A model generated the notes under the pieces. That model searched no databases and was not told the origin of the DNA. It saw only the letters and a list, made by a program, of their open reading frames with translations. From Ruminococcus sp. (GTDB taxonomy: Bacteria; Bacillota; Clostridia; Oscillospirales; Ruminococcaceae): a stretch of 64,000 bases of DNA. Shown here one piece after another: positions 52,428 to 60,732 of this stretch (its first letter is position 1; each line of letters begins with the position of its first letter). The stretch spans positions 62,001-126,000 of the forward strand of contig JAGCWY010000133.1 in NCBI GenBank assembly GCA_017961625.1, read 5' to 3'. Made by a program: the position numbers and the translations under genes.

Positions 52428-52466
52428 AAAATTGGAGCAGGCTACTGGTCAGTCTGCTCCAATTTT
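52428..52466 (+). terminator. Terminator followed by a late-type motif
   Basis: AAAATTGGAGCAG pairs with CTGCTCCAATTTT over 13 bases. AACCTTGTATA (52467-52477) follows without a gap, ahead of the holin gene. Confidence 0.85.
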
Positions 52467-52509
52467 AACCTTGTATAATATAAATACCACAAAGAGAGGT
52501 GCGAGATTT

Positions 52510-52959
52510 ATGCAATACGTTATCATGATGATCATAGTAGCATGGCTTGCAATTGCAGATTTTGTGACTGGCATGATAAAAGCCTATGTTACAGGCACAC
52601 TCAACAGTGCTAAAATGCGAAAAGGCGGAGTAAATAAAGTAGGTGAGTTGGTTGTTATGGCCACAGCTTGTGGATTAGAAGCAGGTATTAATGCGTTAAG
52701 TCAGTATTATGATATTTCAGAAAGACTTGCAGCTATCACAGGCACAGTAACCGCGATCCTTATATTCAGTTATATTGCAGTAATGGAAATGATATCTATA
52801 TTGGAAAATTTTGCGGAGATCAACCCTGATGCTGCTGGCTGGGTAAATAAATTGGTGAAGCATTTAAGAGCGCACGAAGAAAAGCGTGAAACTGAAAAGG
52901 TCAAAGACGATAATGTCGATGATAAGAAAGAAAATGGTGAAAATCAGAAAAACCTTTAA
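52510..52959 (+). CDS. Holin-like membrane protein
   Basis: ATG 52510 behind GAGAGGTGCG. 149 residues: membrane helices at ~3-21 (VIMMIIVAWLAIADFVTG), ~50-68 and ~80-100 (AAITGTVTAILIFSYIAVM), with a long Lys/Glu/Asp tail. The family pattern (FVTGMIKAYVTG, KGGVNKVGE) is that of phage_holin_4 (toxin-secretion/lysis holin). It would open the membrane for the endolysin at 12 kb. Its own terminators isolate it. Confidence 0.82.
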   Translation: MQYVIMMIIVAWLAIADFVTGMIKAYVTGTLNSAKMRKGGVNKVGELVVMATACGLEAGINALSQYYDISERLAAITGTVTAILIFSYIAVMEMISILENFAEINPDAAGWVNKLVKHLRAHEEKRETEKVKDDNVDDKKENGENQKNL

Positions 52960-53023
52960 TAAGGTGTGACCATATGGCAGTGGGCGTGCTGTCGGTCAGC
53001 GTGTTATCCTTTCTACAATTCAA

Positions 53024-53071
53024 CAAGGCAGCTCCTGTTTTTCTTTTCCTTTCAGGAGCTGCCTTTGTTTT
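53024..53071 (+). terminator. Terminator after the holin gene
   Basis: CAAGGCAGCTCCTG pairs with CAGGAGCTGCCTTTG (one bulge) over 15 bases, then TTTT. AACCTTTAATATATA (53072-53086) follows immediately. Confidence 0.88.
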
Positions 53072-53086
53072 AACCTTTAATATATA
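53072..53086 (+). promoter_or_regulatory. Putative late motif (CCTT type)
   Basis: AACCTTTAATATATA adjoining a terminator, ahead of the 902-residue structural gene. Confidence 0.4.
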
Positions 53087-53126
53087 AAAGTGTTCTCGTG
53101 AACTGAGGATATACGAGGTGATATAT

Positions 53127-55835
53127 ATGTCCAAGGAAATATGGAATTTAGGTCGAGTAGTCGGATTTTCAAATTATGAACTCTATCTGCGCCATGTAGC
53201 TATTGAGTCACCTACGACTCCGCCTGCTACCGAAAAGGAATGGCTCTGTTCCACCCTTACTATGGGTAACTCTATGCTGCTCCGTATAGGTACGGATAAT
53301 GTATCGGGGGTACATTACAGAGATATCCCATTACCAGCTGACAGCAAAATATGTGCGGCAAATACGATTTTTTCTTCATATTTTGCAGGAAGCGGATACA
53401 TAGGCTCAGCTTCAAGCGACTATACAGGTTTTGCTACAAGGGTTACTGACTACGGTCCTCTTATAGAAAATACTTCATCGAGTCACCCGAGCGGCAGCAC
53501 AGTCCCTCCGACAAGTACGGCTACCGGTGACCTGACACCTGAGATGAAAGCACAGATACCCGAATATCTGAAAATCATCGATGGTATAGTTATTCAGCCG
53601 GGCACATGGCCTACATCAGAAGCACAGCCACCATACTGCGATTTTCAGCCTACAATGGCTGATATACCCAACATCCGCATTTCTTTTAAAGATAGGATAG
53701 AGCACCCATTCTTTATCCTGCTCACCGGATTTTCCAATAAATTTGTAGTGCAGGGAGTATCCGGCACAGATACAGCAACTGCTTCGGGTTCGCCTGATGA
53801 CGGAGATTTTCTCGGTCCCTGGGTATTTCCATGGGCAGCAAAAATAATATTTTCTATACCACCTGCGTTTACAGAATACATATCACCACCTACGCCGGTA
53901 GTTACAGCAACTTATACAAGAAAACTTCCTACTGATGCTTCTGCAGTATCGGTCACAGACTCTCCGATTATCGATTTCAAGAGTTATGATCCTGCTGAAT
54001 ACTATAATAGTTACGGATTCCTGGATTCGGTTATAGATATAAATATCTCACAACTGTCAACACCAGGAACAGGTGGTTCTATACTTACTGCTTATGCAGT
54101 CAGCGATGGTCTCCCTTATGCACTTTTTGGCGGCTCGTTTATTGATGGTTCAACTGGTGAGAAGACATTAGGACCTGTTGATACAGTAGCACCAGGAACA
54201 GTTAAATTATACACGGGAAACGGTGGAAATTCACTTGCAGATTTGGTGGAAGAGGATATTCCATACAATACAGGATTTTTCCGTGATGATAGTTTTGTTA
54301 TATATGAAATTAATTCCGCAGTGCAGGAAGACTCTGATCGTTATCTGCCTGTATCTGATGATGTAACAGAAGATATTGCTTCCCTTTATGTATATAATAC
54401 AAGATATCTGTGGCTTTTCCGTAATTCTCATGTTTTAGGTGCCGCAGGTCCATCACAGGAAGAGCTATCAGATACTAAGGAAATAAATAATATTGTCGGA
54501 ATGACAGGTTATGTGTCAGATAAGTTCATAACTGATTTCTGCGTAAGTTACGATGATGCTATAGCTGCGACAGAGGAGGGACGTATATGTGATCTTATGT
54601 ATATGCAGCGTTCTTATTTACGTCAGATTGCGACTAAATATGATTTTGTCAACAATCCAGCAGCCAAAGATTATTTCAAGTTTTTTTTCTATTCTCCATT
54701 TATGTCATTAAGTGGGGTTGGACAACAAGGTATGTTTTTACCAGTGGATGTCCGTACTAATCGTATTTGCATAGGTATCGATGGCACAAGAAATATGAAC
54801 GCCAGTCATGGGTTTAATTTCAGTACAAGTTCAATTACGGTTGAAGGTGTAACGATTCCTCCTGCAAATACTGATATCATGGGAGCATATTGGGACATTG
54901 CATCGTCTCCTACTGCTACGACCTGCTCCCAGCAAACAGATACAGCAGGTGTATATGTGTTCCAGAATCACCCAGTACTGCATAATGTTGTAAAGGATTT
55001 TGAAGCATTCTGGAAACCTTATACAGGCACCCCTAAATCTCCAGCAGGTTTTAATGATCAATTTGTTCAATGGTTCTCATCCATAATGGTAACAGATGTA
55101 GTATCAACCACAATACTGACAGCAATGGGCATTCATTCGGATTATCATAATATAGATTTTCAGTCGTTTATGCAGTATGCAGCTACAGGTCGTGATATGT
55201 CTCAGCCAATTAGTTCTGTAACAACAAGTTCTGCACCTGTAACAAAAAGATGGTATCTGTTCTCTGCTGCTGATATCCAAACTATCAAACAAATGACACC
55301 AATAGCATATCCGCCTAATGATTGGGGCACTACATATTATGCTTCTGCTGTTATGAAAGCAAATATGTCAACATTTGATTTCTACAAAATGGCTGAATTG
55401 CATATATTGGAATTAAATAATTCAGGTGGTATAATAACTGAAGGTATTGATGTAACAAATACTTATCGTAACAGCAGTTATCATCAGTGGGTCGCATCTG
55501 GTCGCTCAGGCGTCCATGAAACTAAAGCGTTGTCTCTTGTAGATAACAGTGGTGCATTACTTTCTACGTCGGGTGCATCAGGAAGTATATCTACTGAGGT
55601 TTTAAACTGGAATGTGCTTCTTGAAGCTTTAAGTCAGAATAAAACTATTGATGTGCTAGGCGATGGTCTCAGGGGTATGAAATCAAGTGGAGATAATTAT
55701 ATTCAGCTTGGTAACAGCATGAGACTTTATCTGTCTTCTACCGAACCAACAGGTACTATCCCAGAGGGCTCGTTAGGCATTGGCTGGGGCGGTATTAAGA
55801 TATACACCTCGGGAGCATGGGGAGCATATACTTGA
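53127..55835 (+). CDS. Large virion structural protein
   Basis: ATG 53127 behind GAGGTGATAT. 902 residues, Ser/Thr/Pro/Ile-rich, no membrane segment. N-terminus (EIWNLGRVVGFSNYELYLRH) resembles structural proteins of large gut phages. The C-terminus (YIQLGNSMRLYLSSTEPTG ... GWGGIKIYTSGAW) matches the tail of the fibre at 47197, suggesting a shared tip or chaperone-released segment. Probably a baseplate or fibre protein. Confidence 0.65.
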   Translation: MSKEIWNLGRVVGFSNYELYLRHVAIESPTTPPATEKEWLCSTLTMGNSMLLRIGTDNVSGVHYRDIPLPADSKICAANTIFSSYFAGSGYIGSASSDYTGFATRVTDYGPLIENTSSSHPSGSTVPPTSTATGDLTPEMKAQIPEYLKIIDGIVIQPGTWPTSEAQPPYCDFQPTMADIPNIRISFKDRIEHPFFILLTGFSNKFVVQGVSGTDTATASGSPDDGDFLGPWVFPWAAKIIFSIPPAFTEYISPPTPVVTATYTRKLPTDASAVSVTDSPIIDFKSYDPAEYYNSYGFLDSVIDINISQLSTPGTGGSILTAYAVSDGLPYALFGGSFIDGSTGEKTLGPVDTVAPGTVKLYTGNGGNSLADLVEEDIPYNTGFFRDDSFVIYEINSAVQEDSDRYLPVSDDVTEDIASLYVYNTRYLWLFRNSHVLGAAGPSQEELSDTKEINNIVGMTGYVSDKFITDFCVSYDDAIAATEEGRICDLMYMQRSYLRQIATKYDFVNNPAAKDYFKFFFYSPFMSLSGVGQQGMFLPVDVRTNRICIGIDGTRNMNASHGFNFSTSSITVEGVTIPPANTDIMGAYWDIASSPTATTCSQQTDTAGVYVFQNHPVLHNVVKDFEAFWKPYTGTPKSPAGFNDQFVQWFSSIMVTDVVSTTILTAMGIHSDYHNIDFQSFMQYAATGRDMSQPISSVTTSSAPVTKRWYLFSAADIQTIKQMTPIAYPPNDWGTTYYASAVMKANMSTFDFYKMAELHILELNNSGGIITEGIDVTNTYRNSSYHQWVASGRSGVHETKALSLVDNSGALLSTSGASGSISTEVLNWNVLLEALSQNKTIDVLGDGLRGMKSSGDNYIQLGNSMRLYLSSTEPTGTIPEGSLGIGWGGIKIYTSGAWGAYT

Positions 55836-55860
55836 TAATTTGAGTACTATATGATATACT
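55832..55860 (+). promoter_or_regulatory. Promoter ahead of the second tagged cluster
   Basis: TTGATA (55832-55837), 17 bases, TATACT (55855-55860). An inverted repeat (TTGATAATTT with AAATTATCAA, 55832-55871) brackets the -10, a possible operator or terminator stem. Confidence 0.65.
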
Positions 55861-55890
55861 GAAATTATCAATTCTGGATAGGGTGATAAC

Positions 55891-56508
55891 ATGAAACGGT
55901 ATATAAAAAGTTCTGAGAGTAAAGAAATTTTGGGGCTGACACAGTCTGAAATGGAGGCCGCATGGAATTACATAGAAAGCAATGCTCCTAAATATATAGT
56001 TGACAACAAAGTTGCACAGTTTATGGAAACAGATAGTATGCCGTTTAAATATAAATATTATCTGGCTAAAACGTTAGCTACTGAAACAGCAAACGAAATG
56101 AATTTCTTTATGAATTCTATTGGAATGTGGGAGAGAGTAAGTCGCAAACCAAAAGGAATGCCTGATTTTGATAGTACCAAATTGAAATCAACGAACCATG
56201 GTCAGGATTATTATGCAACAAATGGCAGTTTGTATTGGTATACTCCAGAGGGTGTTTATCGTAACAGCGATCACTGGAACGGTCGTATAGCGAGCTGTAC
56301 GTGGTATATAGACGATACTCCATCACGAAAAGGAACAGGTTTTATTCGATGGTCAGATTTACAACCCAAAGGTTATCTGGATAGATGGGTAACTGAGCTG
56401 GCACTTGACAATAAAACATTCAATAGTTACTTCCAGGGAATGCAGTTGAATAAATTCATGTACCACCCTAACGGTTTTACATTCGAGAAACAGAGGTACT
56501 ATGTATGA
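55891..56508 (+). CDS. Tagged protein (MKRYIKSS)
   Basis: 205 residues, RBS GGGTGATAAC. Tag, then a helical part with FMETDSMPFKYKYYLAKTLATE and a Trp-rich end. No recognised domain. ATGA overlap with the next gene. Opens the second tagged cluster, 21 kb away from the first. Confidence 0.65.
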   Translation: MKRYIKSSESKEILGLTQSEMEAAWNYIESNAPKYIVDNKVAQFMETDSMPFKYKYYLAKTLATETANEMNFFMNSIGMWERVSRKPKGMPDFDSTKLKSTNHGQDYYATNGSLYWYTPEGVYRNSDHWNGRIASCTWYIDDTPSRKGTGFIRWSDLQPKGYLDRWVTELALDNKTFNSYFQGMQLNKFMYHPNGFTFEKQRYYV

Positions 56509-56909
56509 AACGATATATAAAAACAGCGCAGCAACCTGACCCCAAGGCTGCCGCACAAACTGTAAACCGTATAGGTAAGTATCTGTCAAAGCACCTTGAC
56601 GGGGTGTATAAGACAAGAAAAGGTCCGAATACATATGACATCTATGTGCATTTCGAGTATCAGGATTTCCCGGAGTATACCGAGTCTCCGCCCATACATA
56701 GGCATGACATTCTCATAATGCTCACAGCGTATAATAATAAAATACGTGTAGATACAATTGAACTTACTGAAAAAGAAAAAACACTTGGCTTTGATACTTT
56801 TTCAAGTGAATTGTTCAATGATCTGAAACAGGGAATGCTTCTTGTATTACAGGCAGTCAAAAAGAATGTAGCAAAGCAATACCCCGGAGATATAGCTTAC
56901 GGTTTCTGA
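56505..56909 (+). CDS. Tagged protein (MKRYIKTA)
   Basis: 134 residues, ATGA overlap with the previous gene. After the tag: helical segment (KAAAQTVNRIGKYLSKHLDG), then beta strands with RHDILIMLTAYNNKIRVDTI and a C-terminal helix. No recognised domain. Confidence 0.65.
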   Translation: MKRYIKTAQQPDPKAAAQTVNRIGKYLSKHLDGVYKTRKGPNTYDIYVHFEYQDFPEYTESPPIHRHDILIMLTAYNNKIRVDTIELTEKEKTLGFDTFSSELFNDLKQGMLLVLQAVKKNVAKQYPGDIAYGF

Positions 56910-56918
56910 TATCCTGCT

Positions 56919-56959
56919 GACTCTGCCGCCGGCACCCCCTGACATCCTGCTGGTGGCAG
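56919..56959 (+). other. Hairpin between tagged genes
   Basis: CTCTGCC pairs with GGCAGAG around a GC-rich loop. No T-run; perhaps an RNA stabiliser. Confidence 0.4.
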
Positions 56960-56983
56960 AGCTTTGCCGAGAAAGGTGATTTT

Positions 56984-57505
56984 ATGATAAAGCATAAAGA
57001 CTATGTTGAATGTATGCAGCTGCTTGGATTTAAAAGAACACATAGGGATGAATACCATTCTGGTGGTGTGACCTGCTCCTATAAAGGTAACAGTCTTGTA
57101 CTTACTCACGGCAGAACTATATTTGCTACTGTGAGCATAGGCAGAGCCATAGAGTTTATCGAGTGCGCTTTCGATGTCAGACTGCATAAGATAACAGCTG
57201 CTATCAATACCCGTAACATGGCAAAGGACCTTACAAGAGTGCGTTCATCAAATGTATGGGCAGTCGGTTATAACGTCAAGCAGCAGGGTGATAAGACTGG
57301 TGATATGATGATGCAGTTCAAAGGACCGAATGGCGGAGCAGGGGACTTGTATATTTACTATGATGTACCTCTGCAGACATATCGCAGACTGCTGACAGCT
57401 GGCTCCGTAGGTCATACATTCTGGGTGCTCGTCAGAGATAATTTCAAATATTCCAAGCTTACCGGCAATAAACGAGGCGTTCTTCCGAATGCTGTAAATA
57501 ACTGA
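56984..57505 (+). CDS. Two-block protein with KTSC-type C-terminal domain
   Basis: 173 residues, RBS GAAAGGTGAT. An N-terminal ~70-residue block, then HKITAAINTRN (internal ITAA site), then a ~95-residue block (SSNVWAVGYN, GAGDLYIYYDVPLQTYRRLL, GHTFWVLVRDNFKYSKLTG) that resembles the KTSC domain seen in phages. No N-terminal tag, but the ITAA position fits the two-block arrangement of the other proteins. Function unknown. Confidence 0.6.
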   Translation: MIKHKDYVECMQLLGFKRTHRDEYHSGGVTCSYKGNSLVLTHGRTIFATVSIGRAIEFIECAFDVRLHKITAAINTRNMAKDLTRVRSSNVWAVGYNVKQQGDKTGDMMMQFKGPNGGAGDLYIYYDVPLQTYRRLLTAGSVGHTFWVLVRDNFKYSKLTGNKRGVLPNAVNN

Positions 57506-57513
57506 GGTGCAGT

Positions 57514-57993
57514 ATGAAACGAACTGACTACATATCATGGGACGAATACTTCATGGGGATAGCTATCCTGTCTGCTCAGAGGAGCAAGGACAATTCCACA
57601 CAAGTGGGTGCCTGTATAGTGAATGATAAGAATCGTATCGTATCCATAGGGTATAACGGTATGCCGAACGGCTGTTGTGATGACGATATGCCATGGGAGC
57701 GCAGCGGTGAGACATCTCTTGATACAAAATATCCGTTTGTCTGTCATGCCGAGCTCAATGCCATATTGAATAGCGACAGCGATCTGCATGGCTGTACTAT
57801 GTATGTTACTCTGTTCCCATGTAATGAATGTGCAAAGGCACTCATACAGTCCGGAATAAAGCGTGTGGTATATCTTGATAATAAGTATGCTCAGATGGAA
57901 AGCACAAAGGCGGCTGTCATCATGCTTGAGAAGTGCGGCGTTGCATTTGAGAAGTATAAGCCGTCAGGGCATACTCTTACATTGGAGGTTTGA
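57514..57993 (+). CDS. dCMP/cytidine-type deaminase
   Basis: 159 residues. Zinc motif HAE (78-80) and PCNEC (C103, C106), with NGMPNGCCDDD as in phage dCMP deaminases. Converts dCMP to dUMP, which ThyX then methylates. RBS GAGGTGC. No tag despite sitting between tagged genes, so the cluster is not only virion cargo. Confidence 0.92.
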   Translation: MKRTDYISWDEYFMGIAILSAQRSKDNSTQVGACIVNDKNRIVSIGYNGMPNGCCDDDMPWERSGETSLDTKYPFVCHAELNAILNSDSDLHGCTMYVTLFPCNECAKALIQSGIKRVVYLDNKYAQMESTKAAVIMLEKCGVAFEKYKPSGHTLTLEV

Positions 57994-57996
57994 ATC

Positions 57997-58410
57997 ATGA
58001 AACGCTACATAAGAGCATCACAGAATGATGTAAATGTAATAACATCTATCTCAGAACTCAGAGATGAGCTTGAATCAGGAAAATATAATTACTATGGTTT
58101 ACGTGGTGTACATGAATCTGATATGAATTATATCAGTAGAGGTTATCTTGAACCATCATGGGTGTGGGATAGAAATGATTGGACAGATGAAAGATTGAAT
58201 GGCACCTGTGCGTTATATGTAGATGCGGATATGAGTGATGCTGAATTGGAAAGCAGATATTTTAGAGCTTTAAATGATTATAGTCCTATTGGTGTTGTCT
58301 TACTCATTGCTGATAAGGTATCCGAATGGGGAGCAGATGAGAATGAAATCATCTTAGGTAATGGCTACGGTGCTGATGTGGTAGCTAAAGTTGAAATTAA
58401 AGGGGAGTGA
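57997..58410 (+). CDS. Tagged protein (MKRYIRAS)
   Basis: 137 residues, RBS TGGAGGTTTG. Tag then an acidic alpha/beta body (ISELRDELESGKYNYYGLRG; VLLIADKVSEWGADENEIILG). No recognised domain. Separated by 3 bases from the deaminase stop. Confidence 0.65.
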   Translation: MKRYIRASQNDVNVITSISELRDELESGKYNYYGLRGVHESDMNYISRGYLEPSWVWDRNDWTDERLNGTCALYVDADMSDAELESRYFRALNDYSPIGVVLLIADKVSEWGADENEIILGNGYGADVVAKVEIKGE

Positions 58411-58414
58411 TTCT

Positions 58415-58744
58415 ATGAAACGATATATACAGAGTGCCACCAAGCAAAGGCGAAAGTATACATTGAACAATGGTAAGGTTTTATATTCTTACCTTACCCC
58501 TGAGCAGTTCAATGAGAGGTATATCAGATTAGATGACCTCAGAGTTCTTGTGGAAGGATTTGAAGGTGAGCCTTATGAGCCCATATATAGGAAAGTCATA
58601 AGAGCTTTAAATGCGAATCCATTTACAGGTATTATACGTTTATCTTTTGCTGAGCGTGATGCTTTGGGCTATTTGTTAGAAAACGACATGAATACGCCGA
58701 GAGATATTGCTGCAATTAAATATTATATCCATTATAAGGAATGA
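58415..58744 (+). CDS. Tagged protein (MKRYIQSA)
   Basis: ATG 58415 behind GGGGAGTGATTC. 109 residues; after the tag a Lys/Arg stretch (TKQRRKYTLNNG), then a helical protein. No recognised domain. Confidence 0.65.
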   Translation: MKRYIQSATKQRRKYTLNNGKVLYSYLTPEQFNERYIRLDDLRVLVEGFEGEPYEPIYRKVIRALNANPFTGIIRLSFAERDALGYLLENDMNTPRDIAAIKYYIHYKE

Positions 58745-58748
58745 TACT

Positions 58749-59207
58749 ATGAAACGATATATCAAAGCAAACGTAGAGCCGGCTCAGACTACAGGTACGA
58801 CCTTTTACAGACTGACTCTCGATGACGTTATATCTCACTTTTCACAGAAGTCAGAGAACGTATGGCTTTACAAACTGTTCTCGGAACTGGGCTGGAAAGC
58901 TCTTGATTTTGGCGGTCATCTGTACGGAAGTTTTATTAAGGACGGCGATCTGTTCATCTGTGTGACTGACGGTACTAAGATAAGGTACAACGATAAGTTT
59001 TATGACCCATACAAGCTCCCTCGCAATGCAAAAGTAAACGGACTGGAAAAGTATGTATCTCTTGGGAATGACAAGATAATACACAGATATATTACTCCTT
59101 ACGAAGTCGTTACTCCTGAGTTTGAAAAGTGGTCAGACGAACTCATTGCTGAGGGTTACACAGAAAAGAAACTCCTCAGAGATGCCGAGGAGTTCGATGA
59201 TCTATAA
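58749..59207 (+). CDS. Tagged protein (MKRYIKAN)
   Basis: ATG 58749 with weak RBS GGAATGATAC. 152 residues, alpha/beta with FGGHLYGSFIKDGDLFICVTDG. Its end converges on the sigma-like gene, overlapping by 6 bases on opposite strands; no terminator was seen. Confidence 0.65.
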   Translation: MKRYIKANVEPAQTTGTTFYRLTLDDVISHFSQKSENVWLYKLFSELGWKALDFGGHLYGSFIKDGDLFICVTDGTKIRYNDKFYDPYKLPRNAKVNGLEKYVSLGNDKIIHRYITPYEVVTPEFEKWSDELIAEGYTEKKLLRDAEEFDDL

Positions 59208-59927
59208 ATTTTCTGTCAGTCTGTCGTGCAGCATTTTCATGGCTTTCGGCAGGGCTGATTTGAGTTCAATATAGGTAATACCATAAAGTTCAGACATATA
59301 TCTAAGCTGCTTATCCGTGATAGGGGCTTCCTGCTCTATCATTTCCTGGATAAGCAGTTCTTCTGTTGAGTTGTATTTGTATGTCTGATATTTGTCTATG
59401 CCGTAAACGGGGCGGCTGTCCTCAAGGAACATACCGAGTTCCGAGATATCCATAGGGTGCGGCGTACCCAGTATGGCTTTCAGCGCTATTATATCATCTT
59501 CCGGGAGCTGTACCCTCGCCAGGTCATCATAGTTTACCTCACCCCATGTTTTATGGAGCTGTTCGGCTACCTTTATACACAGCATACGCTTCTGAGAATA
59601 GCTGACTGTTCCGAGATAACGGCGTATCTCTTCGGATATGCGCGGCTTGAAGAATACAGCAAATGACAAATCGTCCCTGTATCTCGGAGTCCATTTGAAC
59701 TTCCACCACATTTTCAGAAAACTCATTATAGCTGTCTGAAATTTATCTTCATATTCGGCACCTGCGACATAGGTCTCCTTTGCCACATATCCGAAAAATT
59801 TGTAGTTGAGCTGCAATATCTCGTCGCGGACAGCGGTCTGCTGTTTTCTCGCTTCAAGTTCCATGGGGAGCGAAGCGTAGAGTTCGAGCGTTCGCTGCTT
59901 TACATAGTTCTTGTTGTTCTGCTCCAA
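59202..59927 (-). CDS. Sigma-factor-like protein
   Basis: TTG 59927 behind a perfect AGGAGGTG. 241 residues. Residues ~40-76 (LNYKFFGYVAKETYV, EYEDKFQTAIMSFLKMWWKF) fit sigma regions 2.1-2.2, LSFAVFFKPRISEEIRRYLGTV (88-108) fits 2.3-2.4, SQKRMLCIKVAEQL ... DDLARVQLPEDDIIALKAILG (111-154) fits region 3, and the helical C-terminus (MIEQEAPITDKQLRYMSELYGITYIELKSAL) could act as region 4. A divergent phage sigma is the best reading and a plausible reader of the CCTTRTATA motif. Alternative: another helical DNA-binding protein. Confidence 0.6.
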   Translation of the reverse strand: MEQNNKNYVKQRTLELYASLPMELEARKQQTAVRDEILQLNYKFFGYVAKETYVAGAEYEDKFQTAIMSFLKMWWKFKWTPRYRDDLSFAVFFKPRISEEIRRYLGTVSYSQKRMLCIKVAEQLHKTWGEVNYDDLARVQLPEDDIIALKAILGTPHPMDISELGMFLEDSRPVYGIDKYQTYKYNSTEELLIQEMIEQEAPITDKQLRYMSELYGITYIELKSALPKAMKMLHDRLTENL

Positions 59928-60004
59928 GATGTGACACCTCCTTTTTTGTGCGACCTCTCTACGTTCCGTATAACGACTTTTAATTCACAAAAAATGGAAG
60001 CAGG

Positions 60005-60064
60005 ATATAAAAACAGGCAGAAACGGATAAGTTTTAATGCCAAACTTTTCCGCTTTTGCCTGTT
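60005..60064 (-). terminator. Terminator of the minus-strand replication operon
   Basis: On the minus strand: AACAGGCAAAAGCGGA with TCCGTTTCTGCCTGTT (two wobbles), then TTTTT. It separates the operon above from the sigma-like gene, which must therefore have its own promoter. Confidence 0.8.
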
Positions 60065-60129
60065 ATATTTTATGCAGTTTGTACGTTGATTATATTCAAT
60101 ATCCGATATTCCGCTTAATACAGGGAAAT

Positions 60130-60297
60130 TTAGTTCATCATTATCGAGGCTACAAGAGTACGTCCGTGAAAGATATATGTGTCGCAGTTAAAGTACTCAC
60201 GGTGATAATACGCAAAGTCAAGTGCATCCTTGAAATACATTCTGCTGCAGAGCTTGAAAGGCGGCAGATCGTTAAGGCCTAAAACTACCGTATACAT
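60130..60297 (-). CDS. 55-residue protein
   Basis: Minus-strand ORF starting MYTVVLGLNDLPPFK with AGGAGG just upstream. Cys/Tyr/His-bearing (NCDTYIFHG). Likely real because of the RBS and position in the operon; no family recognised. Confidence 0.6.
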   Translation of the reverse strand: MYTVVLGLNDLPPFKLCSRMYFKDALDFAYYHREYFNCDTYIFHGRTLVASIMMN

Positions 60298-60322
60298 ATG
60301 GACCTCCTGAACTAATAGATTT

Positions 60323-60496
60323 TTAATGATAGCAGATTTTTATACCATTCCCCTCAGCTTCCTGTTTTCTGTATTCAGTCATGATAGCTTCTATCTCCGC
60401 AGATGAAAGCTCCCGGCAGTCTTTGCCGGTGGAGCTTGAAGAGATAGGACAGCTGAGGCAGTGTATCTGCTGTGAACATACCTGTTCCCTGGTCAT
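60323..60496 (-). CDS. 57-residue Cys-rich protein
   Basis: Starts on an ATGA overlap with the zinc-ribbon gene. Contains C-x5-C-x2-C spacing (CSQQIHCLSC) and a helical end (SAEIEAIMTEYRKQEAEG). A small zinc protein is possible. Confidence 0.5.
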   Translation of the reverse strand: MTREQVCSQQIHCLSCPISSSSTGKDCRELSSAEIEAIMTEYRKQEAEGNGIKICYH

Positions 60497-60711
60497 AGTG
60501 ACACCACTTTCACCAGTATGGCTATGAGCATAAGCAGATTGAGAATTCCGAGTATCACCCCTGCCTTATCCGAAGAACTTCCGGATCTTGCTTCCCGTCT
60601 TATTTCCGTTACTGGCGGCGGATATGCCGACCTTCGGTCACAGCCGGGGCATACAAGTCTGCCCTCGGGTATCTCTTTTCCGCAGATACAGCACGTATTT
60701 TCATTTTTCAA
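60493..60711 (-). CDS. Zinc ribbon with C-terminal membrane helix
   Basis: 72 residues. CCICGKEIPEGRLVCPGCDRR is a classic rubredoxin-type zinc ribbon; the last ~20 residues (GVILGILNLLMLIAILVKVV) form one membrane helix. Layout of a tail-anchored zinc-ribbon protein; function unknown. Confidence 0.7.
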   Translation of the reverse strand: MKNENTCCICGKEIPEGRLVCPGCDRRSAYPPPVTEIRREARSGSSSDKAGVILGILNLLMLIAILVKVVSL

Positions 60712-60732
60712 GTTGCATTCCCCCTTAGAAGA

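Noticed and set aside
60037..60282. 81-residue plus-strand ORF
   Set aside because: It lies opposite a minus-strand ORF with a good AGGAGG site and crosses the operon terminator.
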